Assembly (NCBI GenBank): GCA_964242335.1
Contig: CAXTAY010000001.1
Location: 1 to 64,000, forward strand
Direction of reading: 5' to 3'
Length of the DNA stretch: 64,000 bases
DNA from: Lichenicoccus sp964242335
Lineage (GTDB): Bacteria; Pseudomonadota; Alphaproteobacteria; Acetobacterales; Acetobacteraceae
A program made the position numbers and the translations under genes. The number at the start of each line of letters is the position of its first letter. Position 1 is the stretch's first letter. Positions 17,863 through 26,303 of the stretch are shown here, piece by piece. Under the pieces are notes generated by a model. The model was not told where the DNA came from. It worked only from the letters and a program-made list of their open reading frames with translations, and made no database searches.

Positions 17863-18834
17863 ATGGCGGCGGACGGCCTCGTCGTCGCGGCACCTGCCGC
17901 GGGAACGGCCCGGCGGTCCGGCCGGCTGCGCGCGATCCTGAACAGCCGGCGGGTGCTGCCGACGCTGCTGCTGATGCCGGTGCTGGTGTTCTTCATCATC
18001 TGGAACACGATCCCGACGCTGTGGCTGATGGGACTGAGCTTCTACCGCTACTCGATCACCAGCGGCCGGCCGCCGATCTTCGCCGGGCTGTACAACTTCA
18101 GCAGCATCCTCGACGACAGCGAGGTGTGGTTCGGGCTGAGCCGCACCTTCCTGTTCGTGCTCTGCGCGGTCGGCATCGAGACCGCGCTCGGGCTGCTGCT
18201 CGGCCTGCTGTTCTGGAACAGCCAGAAGCTGCCGGGACGCCGCCTGGCACTCACCCTGCTGTTCGCGCCGATGGTGCTCACCCCGGTCGCGTCGGGCACG
18301 TTCTGGCGCCTGATCTACGACCCGACCTTCGGCATCCTCGACAACATCCTGCGCGGCCTCGGCCTGCCCGGCCTGAACTTCCTCGGCGACGCGCATCTCG
18401 CTTTCGGCGCCGTGCTCGCCGTCGACATCTGGATGTGGACGCCGTTCATGGTGCTGATGACGCTGGCAGCACTCGCCTCGGTGCCGAAGGCGGAGCTGGA
18501 AGCCGCCGCGGTGGACCGGCTCGGGCCGCTGCAGCGGCTGCGCCTGGTGATCCTCTACCACGGCAAGTTCATCCTGATGCTCGGCATCCTGCTGCGCACC
18601 ATCGACGCCTTCAAGACGCTCGACCTGGTCTACGACATGACCTTCGGCGGTCCGGGCAACACCACCGAGCTGATCGCGGTGACGCTGTACCGGCGTGCCT
18701 TCCAGGTGTTCAACATGGGATGGTCGTCGGCACTCGCGGTGGTGCTGCTGCTGATCTCGATCGCCTTCACCGCCACCTTCATCTTCGTGCTGCACTCGCG
18801 CGACCGCCTACGGGCCGACGAGGAGCCGACGTGA
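17863..18834 (+). CDS. Sugar ABC transporter permease, MalF/UgpA type
   Basis: A 323-residue inner-membrane permease with about six transmembrane helices. Examples are VLPTLLLMPVLVFFIIWNTI and the last helix before VLHSRDRLRADEEPT. The cytoplasmic EAA loop is recognisable as ELEAAAVDRLGPLQR. It contacts an ATPase and pairs with the following permease. Its stop overlaps the next ATG by one base (TGATG). Confidence 0.92.
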   Translation: MAADGLVVAAPAAGTARRSGRLRAILNSRRVLPTLLLMPVLVFFIIWNTIPTLWLMGLSFYRYSITSGRPPIFAGLYNFSSILDDSEVWFGLSRTFLFVLCAVGIETALGLLLGLLFWNSQKLPGRRLALTLLFAPMVLTPVASGTFWRLIYDPTFGILDNILRGLGLPGLNFLGDAHLAFGAVLAVDIWMWTPFMVLMTLAALASVPKAELEAAAVDRLGPLQRLRLVILYHGKFILMLGILLRTIDAFKTLDLVYDMTFGGPGNTTELIAVTLYRRAFQVFNMGWSSALAVVLLLISIAFTATFIFVLHSRDRLRADEEPT

Positions 18835-19658
18835 TGAACTGGCGCACGCACCTGTACCACGCGACGCTGTGGCTGGTGGCGCTGGTGTTCTTCGCGCCAG
18901 TCGCCTGGATCATCCTGTGCTCGTTCAAGACGCAGGCGCAGATCCTGGCGGTGCCGCCGGTGCTGCTGTTCCGCCCCACGCTCGACAACTATGCGCGCGT
19001 GCTGTCGAATCCGGGATTGTTGCACGAGCTGCTGAACAGCCTCGTGCTCTCCGTAAGCTCGGTCTGCATCGCGGTCGCGGTGTCGTTCCTGGCCGCGTTC
19101 TCGTTCTCGCGCTTCCGTCCGCCCGGCACCGACTTCCTGATGTTCCTGCTGCTGTCGATACGCATGCTGCCGGGGTCGGCGGCGATCCTGCCGGTCTACC
19201 TGATGTACGTGGGCTTCGGCTGGAAGGACAACTACCTGGCGATGATCCTGTTCTACGCCATGTTCTCGATCCCGTTCTCGGTGTGGATCCTCAAGGGCTT
19301 CATCGACGGGGTCTCGGTACGCTTCGACGAGACCGGGCTGGTCAGCGGCGCCAGCTGGTTCGGCATCCTCACGCGGCTGATCTTCCCGCAGGTGCTGCCC
19401 GGCATCGTCGCCGCCCTGATCTTCAACTTCATCTTCGTGTGGAACGAGTTCCTGTTCAACTACGTGATCGGCGGCCAGAATACCGCCAACATCCCGACCG
19501 CGCTGGCCACGGGCATGTACTCCGGCGGCAGCACCGACTGGACCTTCGTCTCGGCGCTGACCACGCTCTACATCATCCCGCCGATCGCCATCGTCTACCT
19601 GTTCCAGCGCTACCTGCTGGTCGGCATGACCTTCGGCACCGTGCGCGGCGAGGTGTGA
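18834..19658 (+). CDS. Sugar ABC transporter permease, MalG/UgpE type
   Basis: A 274-residue partner permease with five or six hydrophobic helices. The EAA-like loop reads RFDETGLVSGASWFG, in which the usual EAA is diverged. Starting at ATG 18834 it has the expected CUT1 length. The same frame is open far upstream, but only out of frame with the preceding permease. It ends one base before the next small membrane gene. Confidence 0.92.
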   Translation: MNWRTHLYHATLWLVALVFFAPVAWIILCSFKTQAQILAVPPVLLFRPTLDNYARVLSNPGLLHELLNSLVLSVSSVCIAVAVSFLAAFSFSRFRPPGTDFLMFLLLSIRMLPGSAAILPVYLMYVGFGWKDNYLAMILFYAMFSIPFSVWILKGFIDGVSVRFDETGLVSGASWFGILTRLIFPQVLPGIVAALIFNFIFVWNEFLFNYVIGGQNTANIPTALATGMYSGGSTDWTFVSALTTLYIIPPIAIVYLFQRYLLVGMTFGTVRGEV

Positions 19659-19659
19659 G

Positions 19660-19941
19660 ATGCGCCCGCTGGTGCCGCGCGCGGAGCTGACCCTGATCTC
19701 GGCGATGGCGGTGGGCTTCCTGCTGATCCTGCAGCCCTGGAGTTTCGGCGGCTACCGCATCGGGCTGATCCTGGTGCTGGCGGCGACGGTGCTGAACATC
19801 GCGGTCGGCAACCTGCCGCGCGACGCGGCACCCCTGCGTGCGGTGCTGCTCGCTGCCGGCCTGCTGCTGATCCTGGCCGCTGTGTTCGCGATCGGCATCG
19901 CCCTGGTTCCGGTGCTGGCCCAAATGGGGCAGTCGGCGTGA
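19660..19941 (+). CDS. Small membrane protein of the ABC transporter operon
   Basis: A 93-residue protein made almost entirely of three hydrophobic segments (about residues 10-28, 34-50 and 62-88). It lies between the second permease and the first ATPase, overlapping the latter by four bases (GTGA). Small membrane proteins also accompany the Rhizobium glycerol importer operons with two ATPases (GlpS/GlpT), so an accessory role in transporter assembly is plausible. I recognise no motif, and the sequence is not obviously DUF2160. Confidence 0.75.
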   Translation: MRPLVPRAELTLISAMAVGFLLILQPWSFGGYRIGLILVLAATVLNIAVGNLPRDAAPLRAVLLAAGLLLILAAVFAIGIALVPVLAQMGQSA

Positions 19942-21074
19942 GCGAGGGCCAGTCGAGTGCCGTGTGCTTCGAGGGCGTGACCCGGCGCTACGGGCACGTC
20001 ACGGCGCTAGACGACATCGACCTGTCGGTCGCCTCCGGCAGCCTGACGGTGCTGTGCGGGCCACCGCGCAGCGGCAAGTCGGTGCTGCTGCGCCTGCTGG
20101 TCGGGCTGGAGCAGCCCGACCGCGGGCGGATCCTGATCGACGGTCGCGACGTGACGGCGCTGCCGCCGGCGCAGCGGCCGATCGGCTACGTGCCGCAATC
20201 CTTCGCCCTGTTCCCGCACATGAGCGTGCGCGACAACATCGCCTATCCGCTGCGACAGCGCGGGCTGGGGCGCGCCGAGATCGACCGGCGCATCGGCCCG
20301 GTAGCCGAGATCCTGCGCATCACCGGCAAGCTGGACCATCGGCCGAGCCAGCTCAGCGGCGGCGAGAAGCAGCGCGCGGCGATCGCGCGCGGCGTGCTGC
20401 AGGAGGCGCGCATCTTCGCCCTCGACGATCCGCTGGTCGGCCTCGACTTCAAGCTGCGCGAGAGCCTGATGGACGAGCTGCGCGACATGCAGGCGGCACT
20501 CGCCGCGACCTTCGTCTACTGCACCTCGGACTCGCTGGAGGCGCTGACGATGGCCGAGCGGCTCGCGGTGCTGGACCGCGGCCGCCTGGTGGAGGCGGAC
20601 GACGCCGCGCGGATCTACCACCAGCCGCAGCGGCTGCGCAGCGCCGAGCTGATCGGCTTTCCCCGCTGCAACATCCTCTCCGGCACCAGGGGGAACCGAC
20701 GCTGCGAGACCGTGCTCGGCACGATCGCGCTGGACGAGGATGCGCTTCCAGGAGATGCGCCGGGAGAGGTCGCGGTGGCGTTGCGGCCGGAGCACGTGGC
20801 GCTGGGCGATCCGGACGGGCCGGACGACGGCGCGCTCACCGGCAGCGGACGCGTCATGCTGATGGAGAACCTGGGTGCCGAGTGCGTGGTGCACCTCGAG
20901 GTGAGGCGCGGTGACGCGTCGGCAACCCTGGTCGCGGCGCCGTCCACCGACATCGTCGCCGGGCTGGCGCTGGGCGACAGGCTGGGCTGGCGGATCAGGC
21001 CGGAGCGGATGGTGCTGTTCGACGCCGGCTCGGGCCTGCGGCTCGGGGTCGGCCGGGTGGTGACCTATGCCTGA
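19938..21074 (+). CDS. ABC importer ATPase, subunit 1 (degenerate Walker B and H-loop, GlpS-like)
   Basis: A 378-residue CUT1-type nucleotide-binding protein with a C-terminal TOBE-like region. The Walker A motif is intact (GPPRSGKS, residues 41-48), as are the Q-loop (Q87) and the signature LSGGE (139-143). The catalytic glutamate after Walker B is aspartate (ALDD, D164), and the switch histidine is serine (CTSD, S197). It starts with GTG at 19938, overlapping the preceding gene. Together with the next gene it should form a heterodimer with one active and one degenerate ATP site. A pair of such ATPases is known for the glycerol importers GlpST. Confidence 0.9.
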   Translation: MSEGQSSAVCFEGVTRRYGHVTALDDIDLSVASGSLTVLCGPPRSGKSVLLRLLVGLEQPDRGRILIDGRDVTALPPAQRPIGYVPQSFALFPHMSVRDNIAYPLRQRGLGRAEIDRRIGPVAEILRITGKLDHRPSQLSGGEKQRAAIARGVLQEARIFALDDPLVGLDFKLRESLMDELRDMQAALAATFVYCTSDSLEALTMAERLAVLDRGRLVEADDAARIYHQPQRLRSAELIGFPRCNILSGTRGNRRCETVLGTIALDEDALPGDAPGEVAVALRPEHVALGDPDGPDDGALTGSGRVMLMENLGAECVVHLEVRRGDASATLVAAPSTDIVAGLALGDRLGWRIRPERMVLFDAGSGLRLGVGRVVTYA

Positions 21075-22146
21075 CATCGTGCTCGAGGGCCTGACCCGGC
21101 GCTTCGGCGGCCTGGCTGCGGTGGACGACATCTCCGCGACCTTCGCCGAGGGCAGTGTCACCTGCCTGCTCGGGCCGTCCGGCTGCGGCAAGACCACGCT
21201 GATGCGCATGATCGCCGGGCTGGAGATGCCGAGTTCCGGCCGCATCCGGTTCGGCGACCGCGACGTCACCCGGCTCAGCCCCGGCCGTCGCAACGTCGCG
21301 ATGGTGTTCCAGTATCCGGTGATGTACCGCACCCTGTCGGTGGAGCAGAACGTAGCACTCGCCATGCAGCGCGACGGCACGTCGCCGGCGGCGCGCCGGG
21401 CGCGCCTCGACGAGGTGCTGGCGGTGCTCGGGCTGGAGGCGCAGCGGAGCTGGCGCATCGACCGGCTCGACAGCGGCACCCGCCAGCGCGTCGCGGTGGG
21501 ACGCGCGATCGCGCGCAGCTGCGACGTGATCCTGTTCGACGAGCCGACCACCAACGTCGAGGTGCATGCCAAGCTGGAGCTGATCCGCGCCTTCAACCTG
21601 TTCCGCGCGCGCATGCGCCAGACCATCGTCTACGTCACCCACGACCAGACCGAGGCGATGACGCTGGCCGACCAGATCGCCCTGATGCAGGCCGGCCGCA
21701 TCACCCAGTGCGCGCCGCCGCGGACCCTGTACGAGCGGCCGGAGAGCGAGTTCGGCGGCTGGTTCCTCGGCACCCCGGGGATGAACTTCGTCGCCCCCTC
21801 GGGCGAGCGGGAGGGGGCGCTCCGCTTCGACATCCTCGGCCGGGCGGTGCGCCCTCCGCAGGGCGGCTCGGCGGGGCTGCGGGTCGGCATCCGGCCGGAG
21901 CGGGCGCGTGTCGCACCGCCCGACGAGCCAGGAGGGGTCGCCGCCACCGTGCTGCGCCGCTCGATCACCATCGGCGGCCAGTACCTGCTGCTGCTCCGCA
22001 CCGGAGAGACGAAGCTGCGGGTGCGGGCCGATGCGACCGCGGGACAGCACCTGCCCGACGAGGTTTCGCTGCACTGCCCGCTCCGGCACGTCGCCTTCTT
22101 CCGCGACGGCGTGCGCCTGCACGAACAACCCCAAGCGATCGGATAG
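21067..22146 (+). CDS. ABC importer ATPase, subunit 2 (degenerate signature motif, GlpT-like)
   Basis: A 359-residue CUT1 ATPase. It has an intact Walker A (GPSGCGKT, 36-43), Q-loop (Q82), Walker B glutamate (FDEP, E159) and switch histidine (THD, H192). The signature is changed to LDSGT (134-138) instead of LSGGQ, and the D-loop reads TNVE instead of S-x-LD. These defects are the mirror image of those in the previous gene. The gene overlaps the preceding ATPase by eight bases and is followed after four bases by the kinase. Confidence 0.9.
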   Translation: MPDIVLEGLTRRFGGLAAVDDISATFAEGSVTCLLGPSGCGKTTLMRMIAGLEMPSSGRIRFGDRDVTRLSPGRRNVAMVFQYPVMYRTLSVEQNVALAMQRDGTSPAARRARLDEVLAVLGLEAQRSWRIDRLDSGTRQRVAVGRAIARSCDVILFDEPTTNVEVHAKLELIRAFNLFRARMRQTIVYVTHDQTEAMTLADQIALMQAGRITQCAPPRTLYERPESEFGGWFLGTPGMNFVAPSGEREGALRFDILGRAVRPPQGGSAGLRVGIRPERARVAPPDEPGGVAATVLRRSITIGGQYLLLLRTGETKLRVRADATAGQHLPDEVSLHCPLRHVAFFRDGVRLHEQPQAIG

Positions 22147-22150
22147 GACC

Positions 22151-23143
22151 ATGTCGCAGACGAGCCCAGCGGCCGAGGCGCCAACCAGTGGCGGTGCGGC
22201 CCACGATGTCAGCGTGATCGGCCTGTACTGCATCGACGTGCTCGGCCGCCCCGTCACCGCGATCCCGGCGGGCGGCAACGCGACCTTCATCGACCAGATC
22301 AGGCTGACCGTCGCCGGCACCGCGGGCGGCACCATCGTCGACTGCGCCAAGCTCGGGCTGGACGCGCTGGCGATCGGCGCGGTCGGCGAGGACGAGAAGG
22401 GACGCTTCGTGCTCGACACGCTGCGCGGCTTCGGCATCACCACCGACCGCATGCAGCGGCACCCGGGCGTGCACACCGCGGCCTCGATCCTGAACGTGCG
22501 GCCGAACGGCGAGCGGCCCTGCCTGCACGTGCGCGGCGCCTCGGACGTGCTGTTCCTCGACGAGGCGGACTATCCGGCCGCACTTGATGCGGCGTTCGTG
22601 CACATGGGCGGCAACGGCCTGCTCGGGCGCATGGACGGCACGCCGACCGCCGACCTGCTGCGCGCGGCGAAGGCGCTGGGACGCACCACCACCTTCGACC
22701 TGATCTTCGCCACCGGCGCGCTGATGGACAAGCTGCGGCCGTCGATGCAGTACGTCGACTACTTCGTGCCCTCGATCGAGGAGGCGACCGCGCTGTGCGG
22801 CCGCGAGGATCCGCTCGACGCCGCGAAGTTCTTCCTCGATCTGGGCGTCGGGCACTGCGTGCTGACCATGGGCGGCGAGGGCTGCGTGGTGGTGACGCCG
22901 GACGGCTCGTTCCGGCTGCCGGCGCACGAGATCGAGGTGATCGACACCACCGGATGCGGCGATGCCTTCACCGCCGGCCTGATCGCAGGCCTGCATCGCG
23001 GCTGGGACCTCGAGCAGGCGGCGCGCCTCGGCGGCACCTGCGGCGCACTGGTCGCCGGCGGGCTCGGGTCGGACTTCGGCATCGTCGACTGGGACTCCAC
23101 GGTGCGCGCGATGCACACGCTGCCGCTGCGGCCGCTGACGTGA
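22151..23143 (+). CDS. PfkB-family carbohydrate kinase
   Basis: A 330-residue ribokinase-type sugar kinase with the C-terminal signature DTTGCGDAFTAG, which carries the catalytic aspartate and anion hole, and an N-terminal glycine-rich substrate-side motif (AGGNA). It probably phosphorylates the imported sugar or its isomer ahead of the aldolase. ATG 22151 gives the normal family length. Its stop overlaps the next GTG start (GTGA). Confidence 0.9.
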   Translation: MSQTSPAAEAPTSGGAAHDVSVIGLYCIDVLGRPVTAIPAGGNATFIDQIRLTVAGTAGGTIVDCAKLGLDALAIGAVGEDEKGRFVLDTLRGFGITTDRMQRHPGVHTAASILNVRPNGERPCLHVRGASDVLFLDEADYPAALDAAFVHMGGNGLLGRMDGTPTADLLRAAKALGRTTTFDLIFATGALMDKLRPSMQYVDYFVPSIEEATALCGREDPLDAAKFFLDLGVGHCVLTMGGEGCVVVTPDGSFRLPAHEIEVIDTTGCGDAFTAGLIAGLHRGWDLEQAARLGGTCGALVAGGLGSDFGIVDWDSTVRAMHTLPLRPLT

Positions 23144-23982
23144 GCGACCTGACGCCGACCCGCCTGCCCCCGATCCGTCTACTGGTGAGCGACGTGGACG
23201 GCACGCTGGTGCGGCCGGACAAGAGCCTGTCTCCCGCGGTGCTGGATGCGGTCGCGGCGCTGCGCCGGCACGGCATTCGGCTGGCGGTGGTCAGCAGCCG
23301 CGCCAGCATCGGCCTGGACGTGCTGATCGGGCCGCTGCAGCTCGACACGCCGCGCGCGGGCTTCAACGGCGGCGTGATCCTGGGTGCCGACGACCGCGTG
23401 CTCGAGGAGCACGTGATCCCCGAGGGCGCCTGCCGCGAGACGGTGGCGCGGCTGGAGGCGGACGGGCTCGACGTCTGGGTGTTCGCAGACGGGCGCTGGC
23501 TGCTCAAGAACGAGCGGCTGCCCTATATCGAGCATGAGCGCAGCTCGCTGAACGCCGACTACGAGGCGGTCGACGACTTCGCGCCGTTCCTGGCACGCAC
23601 CCACAAGCTGATGGGCAGCAGCACCGACTTCGCCCGCGTGGCGCTGGCCGAGGCTTCGCTCGCGGAGGCGGTCGGCACGGAGGTGGCGGTGCATCGCTCG
23701 CAGCTGTTCCACGTCGACATCACGCATCGCGACGCCAACAAGGGCAGTGCCGCGCTGTCCATCGCGCGTCGGCTCGGCATCGACCGCAGCGAGATGGCGT
23801 GCATCGGCGACATGGGCAACGACATCCCGATGCTGGACGTGGCGGGGCTCGCGATCGCGATGGGCAACGCGCCCGACGCCGTGCGCGAGCACGCGCACGA
23901 GGTGGTCGCGAGCAACGAGGCGGATGGCTGGGCGGAGGCGGTGCATCGGCTGATCCTGCCGCGGGCACCCGGAGCTCACTGA
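23140..23982 (+). CDS. HAD-IIB family sugar-phosphatase (Cof-type)
   Basis: A 280-residue HAD phosphatase. Motif I is DVDGTL (catalytic Asp), motif II is VVSSR, and motif IV is GDMGNDIPML. The cap type is IIB. It may remove toxic or dead-end sugar phosphates, a common partner for PfkB kinases. The start is GTG 23140, overlapping the kinase stop. It is the last gene of the operon, followed by a two-hairpin intergenic repeat. Confidence 0.88.
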   Translation: MSDLTPTRLPPIRLLVSDVDGTLVRPDKSLSPAVLDAVAALRRHGIRLAVVSSRASIGLDVLIGPLQLDTPRAGFNGGVILGADDRVLEEHVIPEGACRETVARLEADGLDVWVFADGRWLLKNERLPYIEHERSSLNADYEAVDDFAPFLARTHKLMGSSTDFARVALAEASLAEAVGTEVAVHRSQLFHVDITHRDANKGSAALSIARRLGIDRSEMACIGDMGNDIPMLDVAGLAIAMGNAPDAVREHAHEVVASNEADGWAEAVHRLILPRAPGAH

Positions 23983-23985
23983 ACC

Positions 23986-24032
23986 GGGGTCTGGGGCCAC
24001 CGGCCCCAGCGGGTCAAGGGCAGAGCCCTTGG
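23986..24032. repeat. REP-like intergenic repeat, single copy, two hairpins
   Basis: Two adjacent perfect hairpins between convergent genes. The first is GGGGCC-ACC-GGCCCC (23993-24007). The second is CAAGGGC-AGA-GCCCTTG (24015-24031). The order GGGGTCTGGGGC, spacer, GGGTCAAGGGC...GCCC matches the copies near 30705 and 45916. It may also end transcription of the sugar operon, although no T-run follows. Confidence 0.7.
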
Positions 24033-24051
24033 CCACCTTCCTCAGCCCGCC

Positions 24052-25215
24052 TCAGGCGGATGCGAGCTCGGTCCAGACGCCGTTAGCCCGGTCCGAGGCG
24101 AGCACGGCCTCGATGAAGGCCATGCCGCGCAAGCCGTCCTCGATCCCCGGCAGTAGCGGCGCCACCCCGCTCGTGGACGCCCCGTCCCGGTGCGCGTGCA
24201 GCAGCGTGGCGGCGTCGCCGTAGATCTGCGCGAAGGCTTCCAGGTAGCCCTCGGGATGGCCGCCCGGGACGCGCGTGGCCTCGCCGGCCCACTCGGACAG
24301 GCCGGCCATGCCGCGGCTGAGGATGCGCGTCGGCTCCGACAGGCGGGACAGGCGCAGCGTGTTCGGCTCGGCCTGCACCCACTCCAGCGCACCGGCCTCG
24401 CCGTACACCCGCAGCCGCAGGCCGTTCTCGTGGCCGATCGCCACCTGGCTGCACCAGAGCATGCCGCGCGCTCCGCCCTCGTAGCGCAGCAGCATGCGCG
24501 CGTCGTCGTCGAGCCGTCGCCCGGGCACGAAGCGCGACAGGTCGGCGGCGACCTCGCGCAGGCGCAGCCCGGTGACGAAGCCCGCCAGGTGATGGGCATG
24601 GGTGCCGATATCGCCGACGCTGCCGGCAGGACCCGACCGAGCCGGGTCGGTGCGCCAGCCCGCCTGCTTCTGGCCATCCGCCTCGATCGGCGCGGCCAGC
24701 CATTCCTGCGGGTACTCCACCTGCACCACCCGCACGGTGCCGATCTCGCCCGCCGCGACGCGCGCCCTGGCCTCGCGGACCATCGGGTAGCCGCTATAGA
24801 CGTGGGTCAGCGCGAACGGCAGCCCGGTCTCGCGCACCAGGGCAGCCAGCGTGCGGGCGTCGGCCAGCGAGGTGGTCAGCGGCTTGTCGCAGATCACCGG
24901 GATGCCGCGCGACAGGAAGGCGGTGCAGATCGCCGCATGGCTGTCGTTCGGGGTCACGATGCTGACGACGTCGATCCGGTCGGCGCGCGCCGCCTCGGTG
25001 CGCGCCATCGCCTCGTAGTCGCCGTAGGCGCGGTCGGGGGCGATGTGCAGCGCCGCCGCAGAACTCGCGGCGCGTGCGGGGTCGGAGGAGAGCGCACCGG
25101 CGACCAGCTCGTAGCGGTCGTCGAGGCGTGCCGCGATGCGGTGCACGGCGCCGATGAAGCCGCCGGCGCCGCCGCCGACCATGCCGAGACGCAGGCGAGG
25201 AGGAGGCTGGGTCAT
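24052..25215 (-). CDS. Gfo/Idh/MocA family sugar dehydrogenase
   Basis: A 387-residue NAD(P)-dependent oxidoreductase of sugars or inositols. N-terminal Rossmann motif MVGGGAGGFIG, then the conserved CDKPLTTSLADA with the catalytic-site lysine, and a histidine pair in GDIGTHAHHL as usual for the family. ATG 25215 gives normal length. Last gene of a three-gene minus-strand unit with a TIM-barrel isomerase and an SDR, a common grouping in catabolism of unusual sugars. Confidence 0.92.
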   Translation of the reverse strand: MTQPPPRLRLGMVGGGAGGFIGAVHRIAARLDDRYELVAGALSSDPARAASSAAALHIAPDRAYGDYEAMARTEAARADRIDVVSIVTPNDSHAAICTAFLSRGIPVICDKPLTTSLADARTLAALVRETGLPFALTHVYSGYPMVREARARVAAGEIGTVRVVQVEYPQEWLAAPIEADGQKQAGWRTDPARSGPAGSVGDIGTHAHHLAGFVTGLRLREVAADLSRFVPGRRLDDDARMLLRYEGGARGMLWCSQVAIGHENGLRLRVYGEAGALEWVQAEPNTLRLSRLSEPTRILSRGMAGLSEWAGEATRVPGGHPEGYLEAFAQIYGDAATLLHAHRDGASTSGVAPLLPGIEDGLRGMAFIEAVLASDRANGVWTELASA

Positions 25216-25225
25216 CGCGCGCGCC

Positions 25226-26278
25226 TCACAGGCCGAGCAGGCGGCGGTTGGCCGCCCGGTCGGTGCCGCTGCCGGCGAAATCGTCGAAGGCGCGGCCGGT
25301 GACCGGGATGATGTGCCGGCGCACGAACGCCGCCCCCTCGCGCGCGCCGACCTGCGCGTCCTTGAGGCAGCATTCCCACTCGACCACCGCCCAGCCGTCG
25401 AAGTCGTACTGCGCGAGCCTGGAGAAGATCGCGCCGAAATCGATCTGCCCGTCGCCCAGCGAGCGGAAGCGGCCGGCGCGGTCGATCCAGTCCTGGTAGC
25501 CGCCATAGACGCCCTGCCTGGGGCTGGGCACGTGCTCGGCGTCCTTGACGTGGAACATGCGGATGCGCTGGTGGTAGACGTCGATGAAGCCGAGATAGTC
25601 CATGAACTGCAGCAGGAAGTGGCTCGGATCGTAGAGGATGTTGCAGCGCGGGTGGCCGCCGACGCGATCGAGGAACCGCTCGAAGGTGACCCCGTCATGC
25701 AGGTCCTCGCCGGGGTGCAGCTCGTAGCAGAGATCCACGCCGGCCTCCTCGAAGCCATCAAGGATCGGGCGCCAGCGCCGCGCCAGCTCGTCGAACGCCT
25801 CGTCGACCAGCCCCGGCGGCCGCTGCGGGAACGGGTACAGGAACGGCCAGGCGAGCGCGCCCGAGAAGGTGGCGTGGGCGGTCAGGCCGAGCCGCCGCGA
25901 GGCCTGCGCGGCGAGATGCAGCTGCCGCACCGCCCAGTCCTGCCGCGCCGAAGGATCGCCGTGCAGCGCGGCCGGGGCGAAGCCGTCCAGCAGCCGGTCG
26001 TACGCCGGGTGTGCCGCGACAAGCTGGCCCTGCAGGTGGGTCGAGAGCTCGGTCAGCGCGAGCCCCGCGTCCGTCAGGATGCCACGCACCGTGTCGCAGT
26101 AGGCGTCGCTCTCGGCGGCGCGCGCGAGGTCGAACAGCCGCTCGTCCCACGAGGGGATCTGCACGCCCTCGAACCCGGCCTCCCTCGCCCAGTGGGCGAT
26201 GGTGGCCAGGTTGTCGAACGGCGCCTCGTCCGCGGCGAACTGGGCCAGGAACAGGGCCGGTCCCTTCAGTGTCTTCAT
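25226..26278 (-). CDS. Xylose-isomerase-like TIM-barrel sugar isomerase/epimerase
   Basis: A 350-residue AP-endonuclease-2-fold protein. Metal-ligand type motifs are CYELHPGE, NILYDPSH, MFHVKDAEH and VVEWEC. It should isomerise or epimerise a keto-sugar or 3-keto-glycoside together with the neighbouring Gfo/Idh/MocA dehydrogenase. I chose ATG 26278 (MKTLKGPALF) rather than the longer open frame, because the additional N-terminus is unconserved-looking and basic. Ten bases separate it from the downstream dehydrogenase. Confidence 0.9.
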   Translation of the reverse strand: MKTLKGPALFLAQFAADEAPFDNLATIAHWAREAGFEGVQIPSWDERLFDLARAAESDAYCDTVRGILTDAGLALTELSTHLQGQLVAAHPAYDRLLDGFAPAALHGDPSARQDWAVRQLHLAAQASRRLGLTAHATFSGALAWPFLYPFPQRPPGLVDEAFDELARRWRPILDGFEEAGVDLCYELHPGEDLHDGVTFERFLDRVGGHPRCNILYDPSHFLLQFMDYLGFIDVYHQRIRMFHVKDAEHVPSPRQGVYGGYQDWIDRAGRFRSLGDGQIDFGAIFSRLAQYDFDGWAVVEWECCLKDAQVGAREGAAFVRRHIIPVTGRAFDDFAGSGTDRAANRRLLGL

Positions 26279-26303
26279 GAGATGTCCTCGTCCCCGTGGT
26301 CGG

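Noticed and set aside
14075..18795. Two very long minus-strand frames (about 839 and 864 codons) opposite the aldolase, binding protein and permease genes
   Set aside because: Their translation is low-complexity Arg/Gly/Val/Gln-rich without domains, while the plus strand encodes intact conserved enzymes and transporter parts.
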